Positions 8,282 to 16,277 of a DNA stretch of 30,343 nt are shown here, piece after piece. The notes beneath the pieces are model-generated. The model saw only the letters and a program-made list of their open reading frames with translations. It was not told the origin of the DNA and ran no database searches. The stretch lies in the NCBI GenBank assembly GCA_028064945.1, contig JAPTWQ010000147.1, forward strand, positions 1 through 30,343, read 5' to 3'. A program made the position numbers and the translations under genes. Position 1 is the stretch's first letter. Every line of letters starts with the position of its first letter. This DNA comes from Nitrospiraceae bacterium. Lineage in GTDB: Bacteria; Nitrospirota_A; Leptospirillia; Leptospirillales; Leptospirillaceae.

Positions 8282-8698
8282 ATGTCGAAGACGCTTTTTT
8301 TCGAAAAGCTCGTCCTTATGGTGAAAATTGGCACCGGATCGGAGGAAAGGGCGCGCCCCCAGAAGATTTTTATGTCCGGAAATCTCGAGTTGTCCGATGT
8401 CGCGTGGGGAAACGACGCGATCCATAAGACAGTGGATTATGACCGGCTTCTCAGGGAGATCGTCGCGAAAGGAGAGGCCTCGGAGTGCTGTCTGCTCGAG
8501 CGACTGGGAGAGGTTCTGTTGGACCATGTTCTGGGGCTCTTCCCCGGAATCGCGGCGGCGAGCCTGTCTCTCTGGAAGGATCCGCCTCCTCTTCCTCTTG
8601 CCCTTGACCGGGTCGGGCTGACGGTCAGCGAGACCCGGCGAGGGTGGGAAGTCCGCCGGAGAACCGGAATCGTATCCAGCCAGGAAGGGGCACCATGA
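8282..8698 (+). CDS. folB: Dihydroneopterin aldolase family protein (FolB)
   Basis: FolB converts 7,8-dihydroneopterin to 6-hydroxymethyl-7,8-dihydropterin and glycolaldehyde in folate biosynthesis. The 138-residue protein has the family layout: KIGTGSEERARPQKI near the start with a glutamate at 21/22, VDYDRL with Tyr53, LLERLGE with Glu73, and the catalytic-type Lys99 in LWKDPPPLP. The C-terminal 25 residues run slightly beyond the usual end. It begins three bases after the lipoprotein stop and overlaps the next gene by four bases (ATGA). No other folate gene lies nearby. A FolX-type epimerase activity cannot be excluded from sequence alone. Confidence 0.8.
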   Translation: MSKTLFFEKLVLMVKIGTGSEERARPQKIFMSGNLELSDVAWGNDAIHKTVDYDRLLREIVAKGEASECCLLERLGEVLLDHVLGLFPGIAAASLSLWKDPPPLPLALDRVGLTVSETRRGWEVRRRTGIVSSQEGAP

Positions 8699-9534
8699 TC
8701 TTTCATCCCAATGTTTTTGGATTGCTTCTTTTGCAGACGACAGCCGGAGGGTGCTTTCTCATGACCTTCCTCTACCGTTATCCTTCTGTCAATCGGTCCT
8801 TTTACAGACTGCATGGTCTCCTTTTCCTTCTTTTTTCGGGTGGGGCACTTTTTGCACTCGGTCCGTCCGGAATGAGGATCCCCGCGTTTCATCCCGGCCG
8901 CCTGGATCAATTGACGGTCTATCTGATGATGCTGGGGACGGGAGGACTCCTGGCTTACAATGTCCTCGTCAATTTCATCGCATGGGACCGCGCCCGTTCC
9001 TTCTCGAGGCCTCTCCTGAACCTGTCTGCCATTCTGCTTCTGGGGGCAACGGGGACGGCCACGCTCTTTCTCAATGCCTCCCTGTCCCTGTCCGCGTCGG
9101 GTACGGTCCTCCTCGTCTCGATGTTCGTCTCGGCCTTTCTTCTCGGGGCCGTGCTCCTCGCCATGAACTGGGGGCACTTCTACCTGACAAATCCCACCCT
9201 TCCCATCGAGCCGTTGGCCTTCCTCTCCCGGGCCCTCCTGGGTTGCGCCGGCCTGACCGCCCTGCTTTCCGGAGTCATGACTGTGCTGAACTGGAGAGGG
9301 CACCCCGGATTTTCCGAGGGACTCCTCCTGGAATCATTCCAGGGTCTGTACTTGTGGGGCCGCCTTCTGGTCGGTGTCGTCGGGGGGCTGGTGATCTCCT
9401 ATCTCGCCTACAGGACGGTGCGGATGCATTCGACACAGGCCGCAACGGGACTTCTCTATGTGGCCCTCCTCATGATTCTGTTCGGAGAAGCCTTTTCCCG
9501 TTTTCTCTTTCTCAATCTCGGAATTCTGATATGA
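8695..9534 (+). CDS. Polytopic membrane protein of unknown function
   Basis: I do not recognise a characterised family for this 279-residue protein. It is strongly hydrophobic, with about eight predicted membrane helices (near 4-26, 39-58, 72-96, 108-128, 135-157, 176-198, 215-237 and 252-275). Between helices 5 and 6 is a distinctive MNWGHFYLTNPTLPIEPL segment (158-174), which looks like a conserved functional loop. Histidines inside or next to helices (His40, His66, His161) could in principle bind heme or metal, but this is speculative. The start ATG 8695 is preceded by AGGAAGGGG (8682-8690) and overlaps the folB stop by four bases, so the two are translationally coupled. Confidence 0.75.
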   Translation: MIFHPNVFGLLLLQTTAGGCFLMTFLYRYPSVNRSFYRLHGLLFLLFSGGALFALGPSGMRIPAFHPGRLDQLTVYLMMLGTGGLLAYNVLVNFIAWDRARSFSRPLLNLSAILLLGATGTATLFLNASLSLSASGTVLLVSMFVSAFLLGAVLLAMNWGHFYLTNPTLPIEPLAFLSRALLGCAGLTALLSGVMTVLNWRGHPGFSEGLLLESFQGLYLWGRLLVGVVGGLVISYLAYRTVRMHSTQAATGLLYVALLMILFGEAFSRFLFLNLGILI

Positions 9535-9607
9535 TGGTTTATGATGGTTCAAGATTTTTGAGAGTCGGAAGATCCGGAAGGCCTGCGTGGAATTCTGGAC
9601 GCGTGAG

Positions 9608-9637
9608 TTGATTTGTCTATGGGGTTGTCGATAGAAT
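9608..9637 (+). promoter_or_regulatory. Sigma70-type promoter for the ferredoxin/radical SAM unit
   Basis: TTGATT (9608-9613) and TAGAAT (9632-9637) are separated by 18 bases. Transcription would begin near 9644, leaving a leader of roughly 144 bases before the ferredoxin ATG. It is the best -35/-10 pair I found in the 253-base gap 9535-9787. Confidence 0.5.
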
Positions 9638-9669
9638 AAGGATCTTGTAGTAGTCTCGGCCTCTTTTCC

Positions 9670-9726
9670 AATGGAGAGTGGCTTTTGAGCGCGGTCCTGT
9701 TTTTAGGGCCCGGATAATGGAGAGTG
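9670..9726. repeat. 11-bp direct repeat pair in the ferredoxin leader
   Basis: AATGGAGAGTG occurs at 9670-9680 and 9716-9726, 46 bases apart, downstream of the proposed promoter. Both copies fall in the untranslated leader. They may be a paired binding site for a protein or simply a local duplication; nothing in the sequence decides between these. Confidence 0.45.
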
Positions 9727-9787
9727 CCTCGGGCGCGGGTCCGGGGCTTGTTTTCTTTCAAGCAAAGAACTGGTCAAGGAGGCCTGG

Positions 9788-10042
9788 ATGTCTATTATGA
9801 TTGCCGATAACTGCATTTCCTGCGGAGCCTGCCTTCCGGAGTGTCCGAATGACGCTATCAGCGAAGGGGATCCCATATACGTGATCGATCCGGACCTCTG
9901 CACGGAATGCATCGGGTTTCATGACGAACCCCAGTGTGCCGCTGTCTGTCCCATTGACGAATGCTGCATACCTGATCCCAACTACGTCGAAACGAAAGAG
10001 CAGCTTCTTGCCAAGAAAGACCGGATTCATCCGAACGGATAA
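9788..10042 (+). CDS. YfhL-family 2x[4Fe-4S] ferredoxin
   Basis: A small soluble electron carrier of 84 residues. Cluster motifs are CISCGACLPECP in the first half and C-x2-C-x8-C-x3-CP (CTECIGFHDEPQCAAVCP) in the second. The eight-residue spacing inside the second motif and the terminal VETKEQLLAK segment match the YfhL/Alvin-type dicluster ferredoxins, which have very low reduction potentials. The ATG has an ideal AAGGAGG (9776-9782). A stem-loop and 54 bases separate it from a radical SAM gene on the same strand, so it may be the reductant for that enzyme (inference). Confidence 0.93.
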   Translation: MSIMIADNCISCGACLPECPNDAISEGDPIYVIDPDLCTECIGFHDEPQCAAVCPIDECCIPDPNYVETKEQLLAKKDRIHPNG

Positions 10043-10051
10043 CGGGGTTTT

Positions 10052-10076
10052 CCCCCTTGCGCTTTTCGCAGGGGGG
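10052..10076 (+). terminator. Strong intercistronic stem-loop (weak terminator or processing site)
   Basis: CCCCCTTGCG (10052-10061) pairs with CGCAGGGGGG (10067-10076) around a CTTTT loop, giving ten pairs including one G-U. No U-tract follows on either strand, so full intrinsic termination is unlikely. It may stabilise the ferredoxin message or lower expression of the downstream radical SAM gene. Confidence 0.45.
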
Positions 10077-10096
10077 TCCCCTGAAGGGAGCAGTGA

Positions 10097-11980
10097 ATGG
10101 CCAGGAAATTTGTACTAATCGAGCCGAAATCGACCCATCTCCATGTTTATAGTTCGTTTACCATTCCAAGACTCGGAGTCATTCTCCTCGGAACCATGCT
10201 GAGGGACAGGGGGTGGGATGTCCGGGTTTATATTGAGGATGTGGCGCCTGTCGACATGAAGGAAGTGCTTTCTGCTGATGTGGTAGGAATTTCAACCCTG
10301 ACCTCCACGGCTCCCCAATCCTACCGGCTCGCGGAAATCGTACGGGAGGCGGGAATTCCCGTTATCATCGGGGGGACTCATGTGTCCTTTCTTCCGGACG
10401 AGGCCCTCGACTATTCTGATTATGTGGTGCGCGGCGAGGGCGAGGAAACGCTTTTTGAGCTCCTGGACGCCATGGATGGTCGTGGTGACATGGAAAAAAT
10501 TCTCGGGCTTTCCTATTGGAAAAACAATCGCAAGACCCATAACCCCGACCGGCCCCTCAAGGAAGATCTCGACTCCAATCCCATTCCCGATTATGGGATT
10601 GTGGAGGGCTGGAATACTCAAAAGAGAGGGTTGATTTCCATCGCAACCTCCCGGGGATGCCCCTTTACCTGCACCTTCTGTTCCGTTCCGGGAATGTACG
10701 GGCATGGCTTCAGGATGCACTCCATCGAACGCGTCATTGAGGAGATTCGGGTCAACAACCCGAAATATGTCTTTTTTGCCGACGACCTGTTTACGGCAAA
10801 CAGGAAAAGAACGAAGGACCTTCTCAAGAGAATGATCGAGGAGGGATTGACTCCTGAATGGGGGGCCCAGATCAGGACGGAGACGGCCTTCGATCCGGAG
10901 CTCCTTGAGCTCATGAAGGCGAGCAACTGTTTCAATGTTTTTATCGGATTCGAGTCGATCAATCCGCAGACGCTCGATCTTTTCAACAAACGGCAGACCT
11001 ATGAGAAGATCGTCCGTTCGGTTGAGGCATTCAACAAGCATGGGATAAGAATTCACGGAATGTTCGTGGTCGGAGCCGATACCGACGACAAGGCGACAAT
11101 CTTCGAAACGGCGCGCCTTGCAAAGGAATGGAATCTTCAGTCGATTCAGCTGATGATTCTTACGCCCTTGCCGGGTTCCCCGGACTTCGATCATTTCTAT
11201 GCGACTGGAAACCGTGAGCTCCTATACAAGGACTGGAGTCTCTACGACGGCCATCATACGGTTTATCGTCCGAAGAACATGACGGCCTACGAGCTGAACG
11301 AGGCGGCGATCGCGGCAATGGAGGATTTCTATTCCTGGAAAAACATCGCGCGAAGCGCCATGAGGCGGGACTATTATTCGACGCTGATCCAGTTTGGCGC
11401 GAAAAACCTTTTGAAGAACTGGCGACGGGAAAACAAAAGCTTTCTGGAGGAACTCCGGTCGACAGTCTTTGAAAAAGCGGAGGAAGGGAGCGAGTCTTCC
11501 TCCCAAATTCCACGCACGAACCGTGTGGGAGTTCCGAGATTCATTATTGACTCGGAGCTGGGTTCAGGCCTTGTGGCATTTTTTGCAAGGCTTGGCAGTT
11601 CAGTGGTCCCCTTTTCCGAATCACCATCCGATGGGCAGGAGGATCCGGCAGCCCTTTCGCGGATTCGGGGAAAGGTCGACTGTATCGTGTTGCCGGTGAT
11701 GGAGCGAGCACGACAGGGAGAAGAAGAGTTTTTCCAGAAGATCGAGAATCTGAAACAATGGATAAACCAGCACAAGCAGTCGGCTCCGACAGCCGTCTCC
11801 CTGGTTCTCGACAAACAGGACGGCTCCCTTTACTCTTCACTGGCTCAACTAGGAGCGTTTTTTACAAAAGATCTGGACAGGGTGCATCAGGCGTACAAGG
11901 AAACCATGGCTGGCATCAGAACCATCAGGCCTTCGTCGGTCGATGAGGTGAAGCCGGTCATGGTCCAGTTGACCTCCTGA
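10097..11980 (+). CDS. B12-binding-domain radical SAM protein with C-terminal extension
   Basis: A cytoplasmic iron-sulfur enzyme of 627 residues. The N-terminal part (about 12-140) is a cobalamin-binding-type Rossmann domain, shown by the VVGISTLTSTAPQSYRLAEIV and VIIGGTHVSFLPDEAL stretches and the VVRGEGEETLFELL ending. The radical SAM core follows, with the cluster cysteines Cys188, Cys192 and Cys195 in SRGCPFTCTFCS, and runs to about 420. This is the class B methylase / BchE-like architecture. The substrate is unknown. Residues about 475-627 form an extra domain with its own alpha/beta pattern (starting VGVPRFIIDSELGSGLVAFF) that I do not recognise. The start ATG 10097 follows AAGGGAG (10084-10090). 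The ferredoxin upstream is a plausible electron donor. Confidence 0.88.
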   Translation: MARKFVLIEPKSTHLHVYSSFTIPRLGVILLGTMLRDRGWDVRVYIEDVAPVDMKEVLSADVVGISTLTSTAPQSYRLAEIVREAGIPVIIGGTHVSFLPDEALDYSDYVVRGEGEETLFELLDAMDGRGDMEKILGLSYWKNNRKTHNPDRPLKEDLDSNPIPDYGIVEGWNTQKRGLISIATSRGCPFTCTFCSVPGMYGHGFRMHSIERVIEEIRVNNPKYVFFADDLFTANRKRTKDLLKRMIEEGLTPEWGAQIRTETAFDPELLELMKASNCFNVFIGFESINPQTLDLFNKRQTYEKIVRSVEAFNKHGIRIHGMFVVGADTDDKATIFETARLAKEWNLQSIQLMILTPLPGSPDFDHFYATGNRELLYKDWSLYDGHHTVYRPKNMTAYELNEAAIAAMEDFYSWKNIARSAMRRDYYSTLIQFGAKNLLKNWRRENKSFLEELRSTVFEKAEEGSESSSQIPRTNRVGVPRFIIDSELGSGLVAFFARLGSSVVPFSESPSDGQEDPAALSRIRGKVDCIVLPVMERARQGEEEFFQKIENLKQWINQHKQSAPTAVSLVLDKQDGSLYSSLAQLGAFFTKDLDRVHQAYKETMAGIRTIRPSSVDEVKPVMVQLTS

Positions 11981-12012
11981 GATAACTCTGGGCCGAAGGA
12001 GATTTTCTGGCG

Positions 12013-12459
12013 ATGGAAAAAATGACGCGTATCGCAACCGCTGAAGAGCTCTCGCAGAAGAAATGGTATGTCGTGGACGCCGACGGTCAGACCGTCGGAA
12101 GGCTCTCGACCGCTGTTGCGCTTCTTCTGAGAGGCAAAAACAAGGTTTTTTTCACCCCCCATCAGGATGCCGGGGACTTTGTCATCGTGATCAACGCCGC
12201 AAAGGTGGCCTTTACCGGAAAAAAATGGACACAGAAAATGTATTACCGGCACAGCGGATATCCGGGTGGATTCAAATCGGCGACAGCCAAAGAGGTTCGA
12301 AGCCGAAATCCGGAACATCTGGTGATTCATGCCGTGAAGGGCATGCTCCCCAAAAACAAGCTGTCCAACCAGTTCATGAGCAGGCTCAAGGTCTATGCGC
12401 AGGACACGCATCCCCACCAGGCCCAGAACCCTGAAGTCTATGCGCTAGGAGGTCGTTGA
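12013..12459 (+). CDS. rplM: 50S ribosomal protein L13
   Basis: L13 is an early assembly protein of the large ribosomal subunit. The 148-residue protein shows the family landmarks in order: [68 protein letters not shown] and [16 protein letters not shown]. The start ATG 12013 has AAGGAG at 11996-12001, a slightly long spacing. It lies 32 bases after the radical SAM gene, and its stop overlaps the rpsI start by one base (TGATG). The rplM-rpsI pair is a widespread conserved operon. Confidence 0.98.
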   Translation: MEKMTRIATAEELSQKKWYVVDADGQTVGRLSTAVALLLRGKNKVFFTPHQDAGDFVIVINAAKVAFTGKKWTQKMYYRHSGYPGGFKSATAKEVRSRNPEHLVIHAVKGMLPKNKLSNQFMSRLKVYAQDTHPHQAQNPEVYALGGR

Positions 12460-12866
12460 TGGAGAGAGAACCGAACGAGGACGGACGGGGTTCTGCAACA
12501 GGGAAGCGCAAGACAGCGATCGCACGTGTCAGGGTTCAGGTCGGAACCGGTCTTATTCAGGTCAATGACCGCCCTCTGGAAGAGTATTTTCCCCGGACGC
12601 TCTGGACAACACAGGTCAAGGCTCCGATCGAGCTGACCAATATGGTCGGAAAGCTCGATGTCTTTGCGAAGGTGACGGGAGGAGGGTTGACGGGACAGGC
12701 GGAGGCGATTCGCCATGGAATTTCCCGCGCTCTTCTCGAGATCAATCCCGAGTTCCGGGACTCCCTCAAAAAGGAAGGATTTCTGACGCGTGACGCCAGG
12801 GCCAAGGAGCGTAAAAAATTCGGCCAGAAAGGCGCCAGAAAGCGTTTCCAGTTTTCAAAGCGGTAG
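12459..12866 (+). CDS. rpsI: 30S ribosomal protein S9
   Basis: S9 sits in the head of the small subunit, with its C-terminal tail reaching the P-site tRNA. The 135-residue protein has the canonical [12 protein letters not shown], a [22 protein letters not shown] core and the invariant basic tail ending [12 protein letters not shown] 12459 is chosen because AGGAGG (12447-12452) sits 6 bases upstream; the TTG immediately before it is not needed. A strong intrinsic terminator follows the stop. Confidence 0.98.
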   Translation: MEREPNEDGRGSATGKRKTAIARVRVQVGTGLIQVNDRPLEEYFPRTLWTTQVKAPIELTNMVGKLDVFAKVTGGGLTGQAEAIRHGISRALLEINPEFRDSLKKEGFLTRDARAKERKKFGQKGARKRFQFSKR

Positions 12867-12890
12867 GATCGGGAGTGTGTTCCACTATTC

Positions 12891-12918
12891 AGGGGAGGCC
12901 TCGGTCTCCCCTTTTTTT
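12891..12918 (+). terminator. Intrinsic terminator after rplM-rpsI
   Basis: AGGGGAG (12891-12897) pairs with CTCCCCT (12906-12912) around an 8-base loop, followed directly by a run of seven T (12912-12918). It lies 25 bases past the rpsI stop and separates the ribosomal operon from argC. Confidence 0.9.
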
Positions 12919-12937
12919 GTACGGATTTTGGAGATAA

Positions 12938-13969
12938 ATGCAGGATAGACCAGGGAAAAAAGATATTCGTGTCGGAATTGCAGGGGCTTCGGGGTATGCC
13001 GGAGCAGAATTATTGAGCCTTCTTGCGTCCCACCGGTCGACGCGTGTGGTACGCCTTGCGGGTGAATCCAAGGCGGGTTCAAGAATTGGGGATCTGTTTC
13101 CCCACCTCGACTCTCCCGTGGTCCTTGAAAAACTTTCGGATGTACCGCTCTGGACCGATGTGGATGTCGTGTTTTTCGCCCTTCCGGCGGGACAGAGTTT
13201 TGCCCTTGTGCCCCGCTATCTCGAACAAGGGACGGTCGTCATTGATCTTGGCCCCGACTATCGCCTGAAGGATCCCGAGCTGTATCGCCGTGTCTACGGG
13301 CTCGAACACGGATATCCCGAGGGTCTTGCCCAGGCGGTGTACGGTCTCCCGGAGTGGACGGCAGATTCCCTCGACAAGGCCCGACTGGTCGCCTGCCCGG
13401 GATGCTTCCCCACCGGAGCTCTCATGGGGATCCTGCCCTTTCTTCGCGCCGGCCATATCCGGCGGGACATGATCGTCGTGGACGGGAAGTCGGGAATCAC
13501 GGGAGCGGGACGTTCCCTGACCCTCGAGACCCACTTCCCGGAAATCTCGGAAGGTGTTCTTGCCTACAAAGTTCTTGACCACAGGCATATCCCTGAGATG
13601 GAGCAGTGTCTGGACGGTGGCAAGGTCACCTTCGTGCCCCACCTGATGCCGTTCAACCGGGGAATTCTTTCGACGATATACATGGTTTTGGAGCATCCGT
13701 GTTCCCAGGAAGAAATTGACCGGACCATCGATGAAAGTTACCGGGAGAGTCCGTTTGTCCGGAGGGTTTCCTCCCCTCCGAACACGATGGGCGTACGGGG
13801 AACAAACAATGTCCATCTCTATGCCAAAGTTCGGGAAAATCGTCTCGTCGTCATCACCGCGATCGACAATCTGGTCAGGGGGGCTGCAGGGCAGGCCATC
13901 CAGGCCATGAACCGGATCTTCGGTTTTGGCGAACAGGAGGGATTGACGCGGGGAGCTCTCTTCCCTTAG
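12938..13969 (+). CDS. argC: N-acetyl-gamma-glutamyl-phosphate reductase
   Basis: ArgC performs the third step of arginine synthesis, the NADPH-dependent reduction of N-acetylglutamyl phosphate to the semialdehyde. The 343-residue protein has an N-terminal nucleotide-binding GIAGASGYAGAELLSLL, the catalytic Cys156 in ACPGCFPTGAL, and HRHIPEMEQ with the catalytic-type histidine. Near the end is the VRGTNNVHLYAKVRENRLVVITAIDNLVRGAAGQAIQ region typical of the family. The start ATG 12938 has GGAGA 4 bases upstream. argJ follows after 33 bases; the pair is a common arginine cluster. Confidence 0.97.
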   Translation: MQDRPGKKDIRVGIAGASGYAGAELLSLLASHRSTRVVRLAGESKAGSRIGDLFPHLDSPVVLEKLSDVPLWTDVDVVFFALPAGQSFALVPRYLEQGTVVIDLGPDYRLKDPELYRRVYGLEHGYPEGLAQAVYGLPEWTADSLDKARLVACPGCFPTGALMGILPFLRAGHIRRDMIVVDGKSGITGAGRSLTLETHFPEISEGVLAYKVLDHRHIPEMEQCLDGGKVTFVPHLMPFNRGILSTIYMVLEHPCSQEEIDRTIDESYRESPFVRRVSSPPNTMGVRGTNNVHLYAKVRENRLVVITAIDNLVRGAAGQAIQAMNRIFGFGEQEGLTRGALFP

Positions 13970-14002
13970 ATCCAGACAGCTCACCTTTATTGGAAAGACG
14001 GC

Positions 14003-15220
14003 ATGGCCAGAAAAAAAATGGCGGAAGGAATAACCTTCCCTAAGGGATTTTCGGCAGGAGGGGTCTTCTCCGGTGTCAAAAAAAACGGGAAACCGGATCT
14101 AGCGTTGATCCTGTGCGAATCGGAATGCGTTGCAGCCGGCGTTTTCACGACGAACCAAATCAAGGCACCGGCTGTCCGGATCAGCCAGCGGCGCGTTCGT
14201 GGCTCCGGGGTTCGGGCTGTCATTGTCAACAGCGGAAATGCCAATGCCTGCAATGGAGAGCAGGGCGAACGTGACGCCCTCCAGATCTCCGAAAAGCTTT
14301 CGGGGATTCTCGGGTGTGATCCCCGGAAGATTCTTATGGCGTCGACGGGGGTCATCGGCCGCCCCCTCAACATGAAAGCGATCCTTTCATCGCTCCCCAA
14401 TCTGGTGGCCGGGACCGATCCTTTTGGCAATGAGGCCTGCGCTCAGGCGATCATGACAACCGACACGCGCTCAAAGTCCGCCCAGGCCGAAGCGACGATC
14501 AATGGACACACCGTCAGGGTGGGGGGGATCGCCAAGGGGGTTGGGATGATTCATCCGCAGATGGCGACCTTGCTGGTGTTTCTCACCACAGATGCGTGCG
14601 TCGAAAAGGCCGCCCTTCGGAGCGCTCTGGGGCAGGCTTCAGACAGGACCTTCAATGCATTGACCGTCGATGGGGATACAAGCACGAACGACACGGCCCT
14701 GATCCTGGCCAGCGGACAAGCGGGCAATGGCAGGATATCCAGAAATTCCTCCGATTTCGAGGCGTTCTGTGCGCTGGTCCAGTCCGTTTGCGAATCCCTT
14801 CGAGACCAGCTGGTGCGAGACGGAGAGGGTGTCACGAAGATCATCCGCATCCAGGTATCGGGTGCCAGGTCCCGCGGAGATGCCCGCAAGGTCGCCCAAT
14901 CCATTTCCCGATCCCTTCTCGTCAAGACGGCATTCTTCGGGGAGGATGTGAACTGGGGAAGGATCATGGTCGCGATCGGGAATTCCGGAGTGAGGGTTTT
15001 TGAGGAGAGGATCGATATTTTCATGGGGCCCGTCGCGCTCGTTCACAAGGGGGTGGGGCTTGGACCGCTTCAGGAGGAAAAGGCCCTGGAAGTGATGAAG
15101 GGGAAGGAGATCACTCTTCGGGTCATGCTGGGTTTGGGATCGATGGAAGCCGAGTACTGGACGACCGATCTTTCCCTCGACTACGTCCGGATCAATGCCG
15201 GATACAAGGGAAGAACCTAG
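14003..15220 (+). CDS. argJ: Bifunctional ornithine acetyltransferase / N-acetylglutamate synthase
   Basis: ArgJ transfers the acetyl group from N-acetylornithine to glutamate, recycling it in the cyclic arginine pathway; many versions also use acetyl-CoA. The 405-residue precursor carries the self-cleavage site in HPQMATLLVF, where Thr189 becomes the N-terminal nucleophile of the beta chain. An early VNSGNANACNG motif and a late GEDVNWGRIMVAIGNSG motif are both characteristic. GGAAAG precedes ATG 14003. Whether this enzyme is mono- or bifunctional cannot be told from sequence. No terminator is seen after it; the rpsB promoter begins six bases downstream. Confidence 0.96.
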   Translation: MARKKMAEGITFPKGFSAGGVFSGVKKNGKPDLALILCESECVAAGVFTTNQIKAPAVRISQRRVRGSGVRAVIVNSGNANACNGEQGERDALQISEKLSGILGCDPRKILMASTGVIGRPLNMKAILSSLPNLVAGTDPFGNEACAQAIMTTDTRSKSAQAEATINGHTVRVGGIAKGVGMIHPQMATLLVFLTTDACVEKAALRSALGQASDRTFNALTVDGDTSTNDTALILASGQAGNGRISRNSSDFEAFCALVQSVCESLRDQLVRDGEGVTKIIRIQVSGARSRGDARKVAQSISRSLLVKTAFFGEDVNWGRIMVAIGNSGVRVFEERIDIFMGPVALVHKGVGLGPLQEEKALEVMKGKEITLRVMLGLGSMEAEYWTTDLSLDYVRINAGYKGRT

Positions 15221-15225
15221 GAAGT

Positions 15226-15254
15226 TTGTATTCGTAATTATTTTATGGTATAAA
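15226..15254 (+). promoter_or_regulatory. Sigma70-type promoter for the rpsB operon
   Basis: TTGTAT (15226-15231) and TATAAA (15249-15254) are separated by 17 bases within an A/T-rich stretch that stands out from its surroundings. Transcription would begin near 15260, giving a leader of about 235 bases before rpsB. Confidence 0.7.
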
Positions 15255-15267
15255 TAGACGCTTTTAT

Positions 15268-15349
15268 CAGAGGAGGAGTGGCGACCTCATTCCTCTCTGC
15301 CGGTTTACTCCGACGGGAAATTGCGAATATCCGTTGAGGGTAGTCCGGC
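15268..15349 (+). promoter_or_regulatory. Structured rpsB leader: two consecutive stem-loops, candidate S2 autoregulatory element
   Basis: Hairpin 1: CAGA (15268-15271) with TCTG (15296-15299), and GAGGAGTG (15273-15280) with CATTCCTC (15288-15295), leaving one bulged G. Hairpin 2: GCCGG (15299-15303) with CCGGC (15345-15349), ACT (15307-15309) with AGT (15342-15344), and CGACGG (15311-15316) with CCGTTG (15331-15336). Both lie just after the predicted transcription start, well upstream of the rpsB Shine-Dalgarno. Autogenous control of rpsB-tsf through the leader is known in other bacteria; that it happens here is inference. Confidence 0.5.
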
Positions 15350-15494
15350 TGTCGGCCAAGATCGCTCAATCAGAAAAAATCAGCGAACCACGGAAAAATC
15401 CGGAGACCCCATGGGTCCGCGCGGAAGATCAATGTCGCCATCCGTTGCGGCGGGAATGGTTCGCAAAGGACAACCCAATTATCGGGAGGCACGA

Positions 15495-16268
15495 ATGGCC
15501 AATGTTACAATCAAGGAACTTCTGGATGCCGGCGTTCATTTCGGACACCAGACGAAGCGGTGGAATCCCAAGATGAAACGGTTCATCTACGGAGAGCGCA
15601 ACGGAATCTACATCATCGATCTTCAACAGACGACCCGCCGCTACCGCCAGGCAACACGTTTTATCAAGACCCTGGTGGCCGAAGGAAGGTCTGTCCTCTT
15701 CATTGCGACCAAGAAGCAGGCCCAGTCCATCATCCAGGAAGAGGCAGACCGATGCGGGATGTTCCATGTCACCCACCGGTGGCTTGGGGGCATGCTGACC
15801 AACCATCAGACGATCCGGAAATCGGTCGAGCGCCTGAAGAAGATCGAATCGTTGAAGGAAAGCGACCAGTGGGCCCGACTTCCAAAAAAGGAGCTGGCCC
15901 AGATCGAAAAGGAAGAGTCCAAGCTGCGATCGACCCTTTCGGGAATCCGGGGCATGGGCCAGCTTCCCGGAGCCATCTTCGTTGTGGATCCCAAGAAGGA
16001 GCATATCGCCATCCATGAAGCGAACCGGCTCGGAATTCCGGTGGTGGCCATGGTCGATACCAATTGCGACCCCGACCTGATCGACTATCCGATTCCTGCC
16101 AATGATGACGCAATCCGCTCCATCCGGCTCATGGCCGAAGGGATCGCCGATGCTGTCCTCGAAGGAGCTCTTTCCCGACGCTCTCCCGCCAAGACGACCG
16201 CCGAGCAATCTGCGGCCAATGCCGAACTAGCGGAGGCTTTTTCGGGGGGGGATTCCGGAGAGAAATAG
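15495..16268 (+). CDS. rpsB: 30S ribosomal protein S2
   Basis: S2 binds the back of the small subunit and is needed for full translation activity. The 257-residue protein begins with the canonical [19 protein letters not shown] and shows [56 protein letters not shown] and [27 protein letters not shown] in order. The start is ATG 15495, with GGGAGG at 15484-15489. The frame stays open 58 codons upstream to 15321, but that stretch has no family similarity and overlaps the leader hairpins. The Ala/Glu-rich tail is ordinary for S2. A strong terminator follows before tsf. Confidence 0.98.
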   Translation: MANVTIKELLDAGVHFGHQTKRWNPKMKRFIYGERNGIYIIDLQQTTRRYRQATRFIKTLVAEGRSVLFIATKKQAQSIIQEEADRCGMFHVTHRWLGGMLTNHQTIRKSVERLKKIESLKESDQWARLPKKELAQIEKEESKLRSTLSGIRGMGQLPGAIFVVDPKKEHIAIHEANRLGIPVVAMVDTNCDPDLIDYPIPANDDAIRSIRLMAEGIADAVLEGALSRRSPAKTTAEQSAANAELAEAFSGGDSGEK

Positions 16269-16277
16269 AGTTGCGCA

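Noticed and set aside
15321..15494. A 58-codon in-frame N-terminal extension of rpsB
   Set aside because: S2 proteins start at the [12 protein letters not shown] block, an excellent Shine-Dalgarno sits just before ATG 15495, and the extension covers predicted leader structure.
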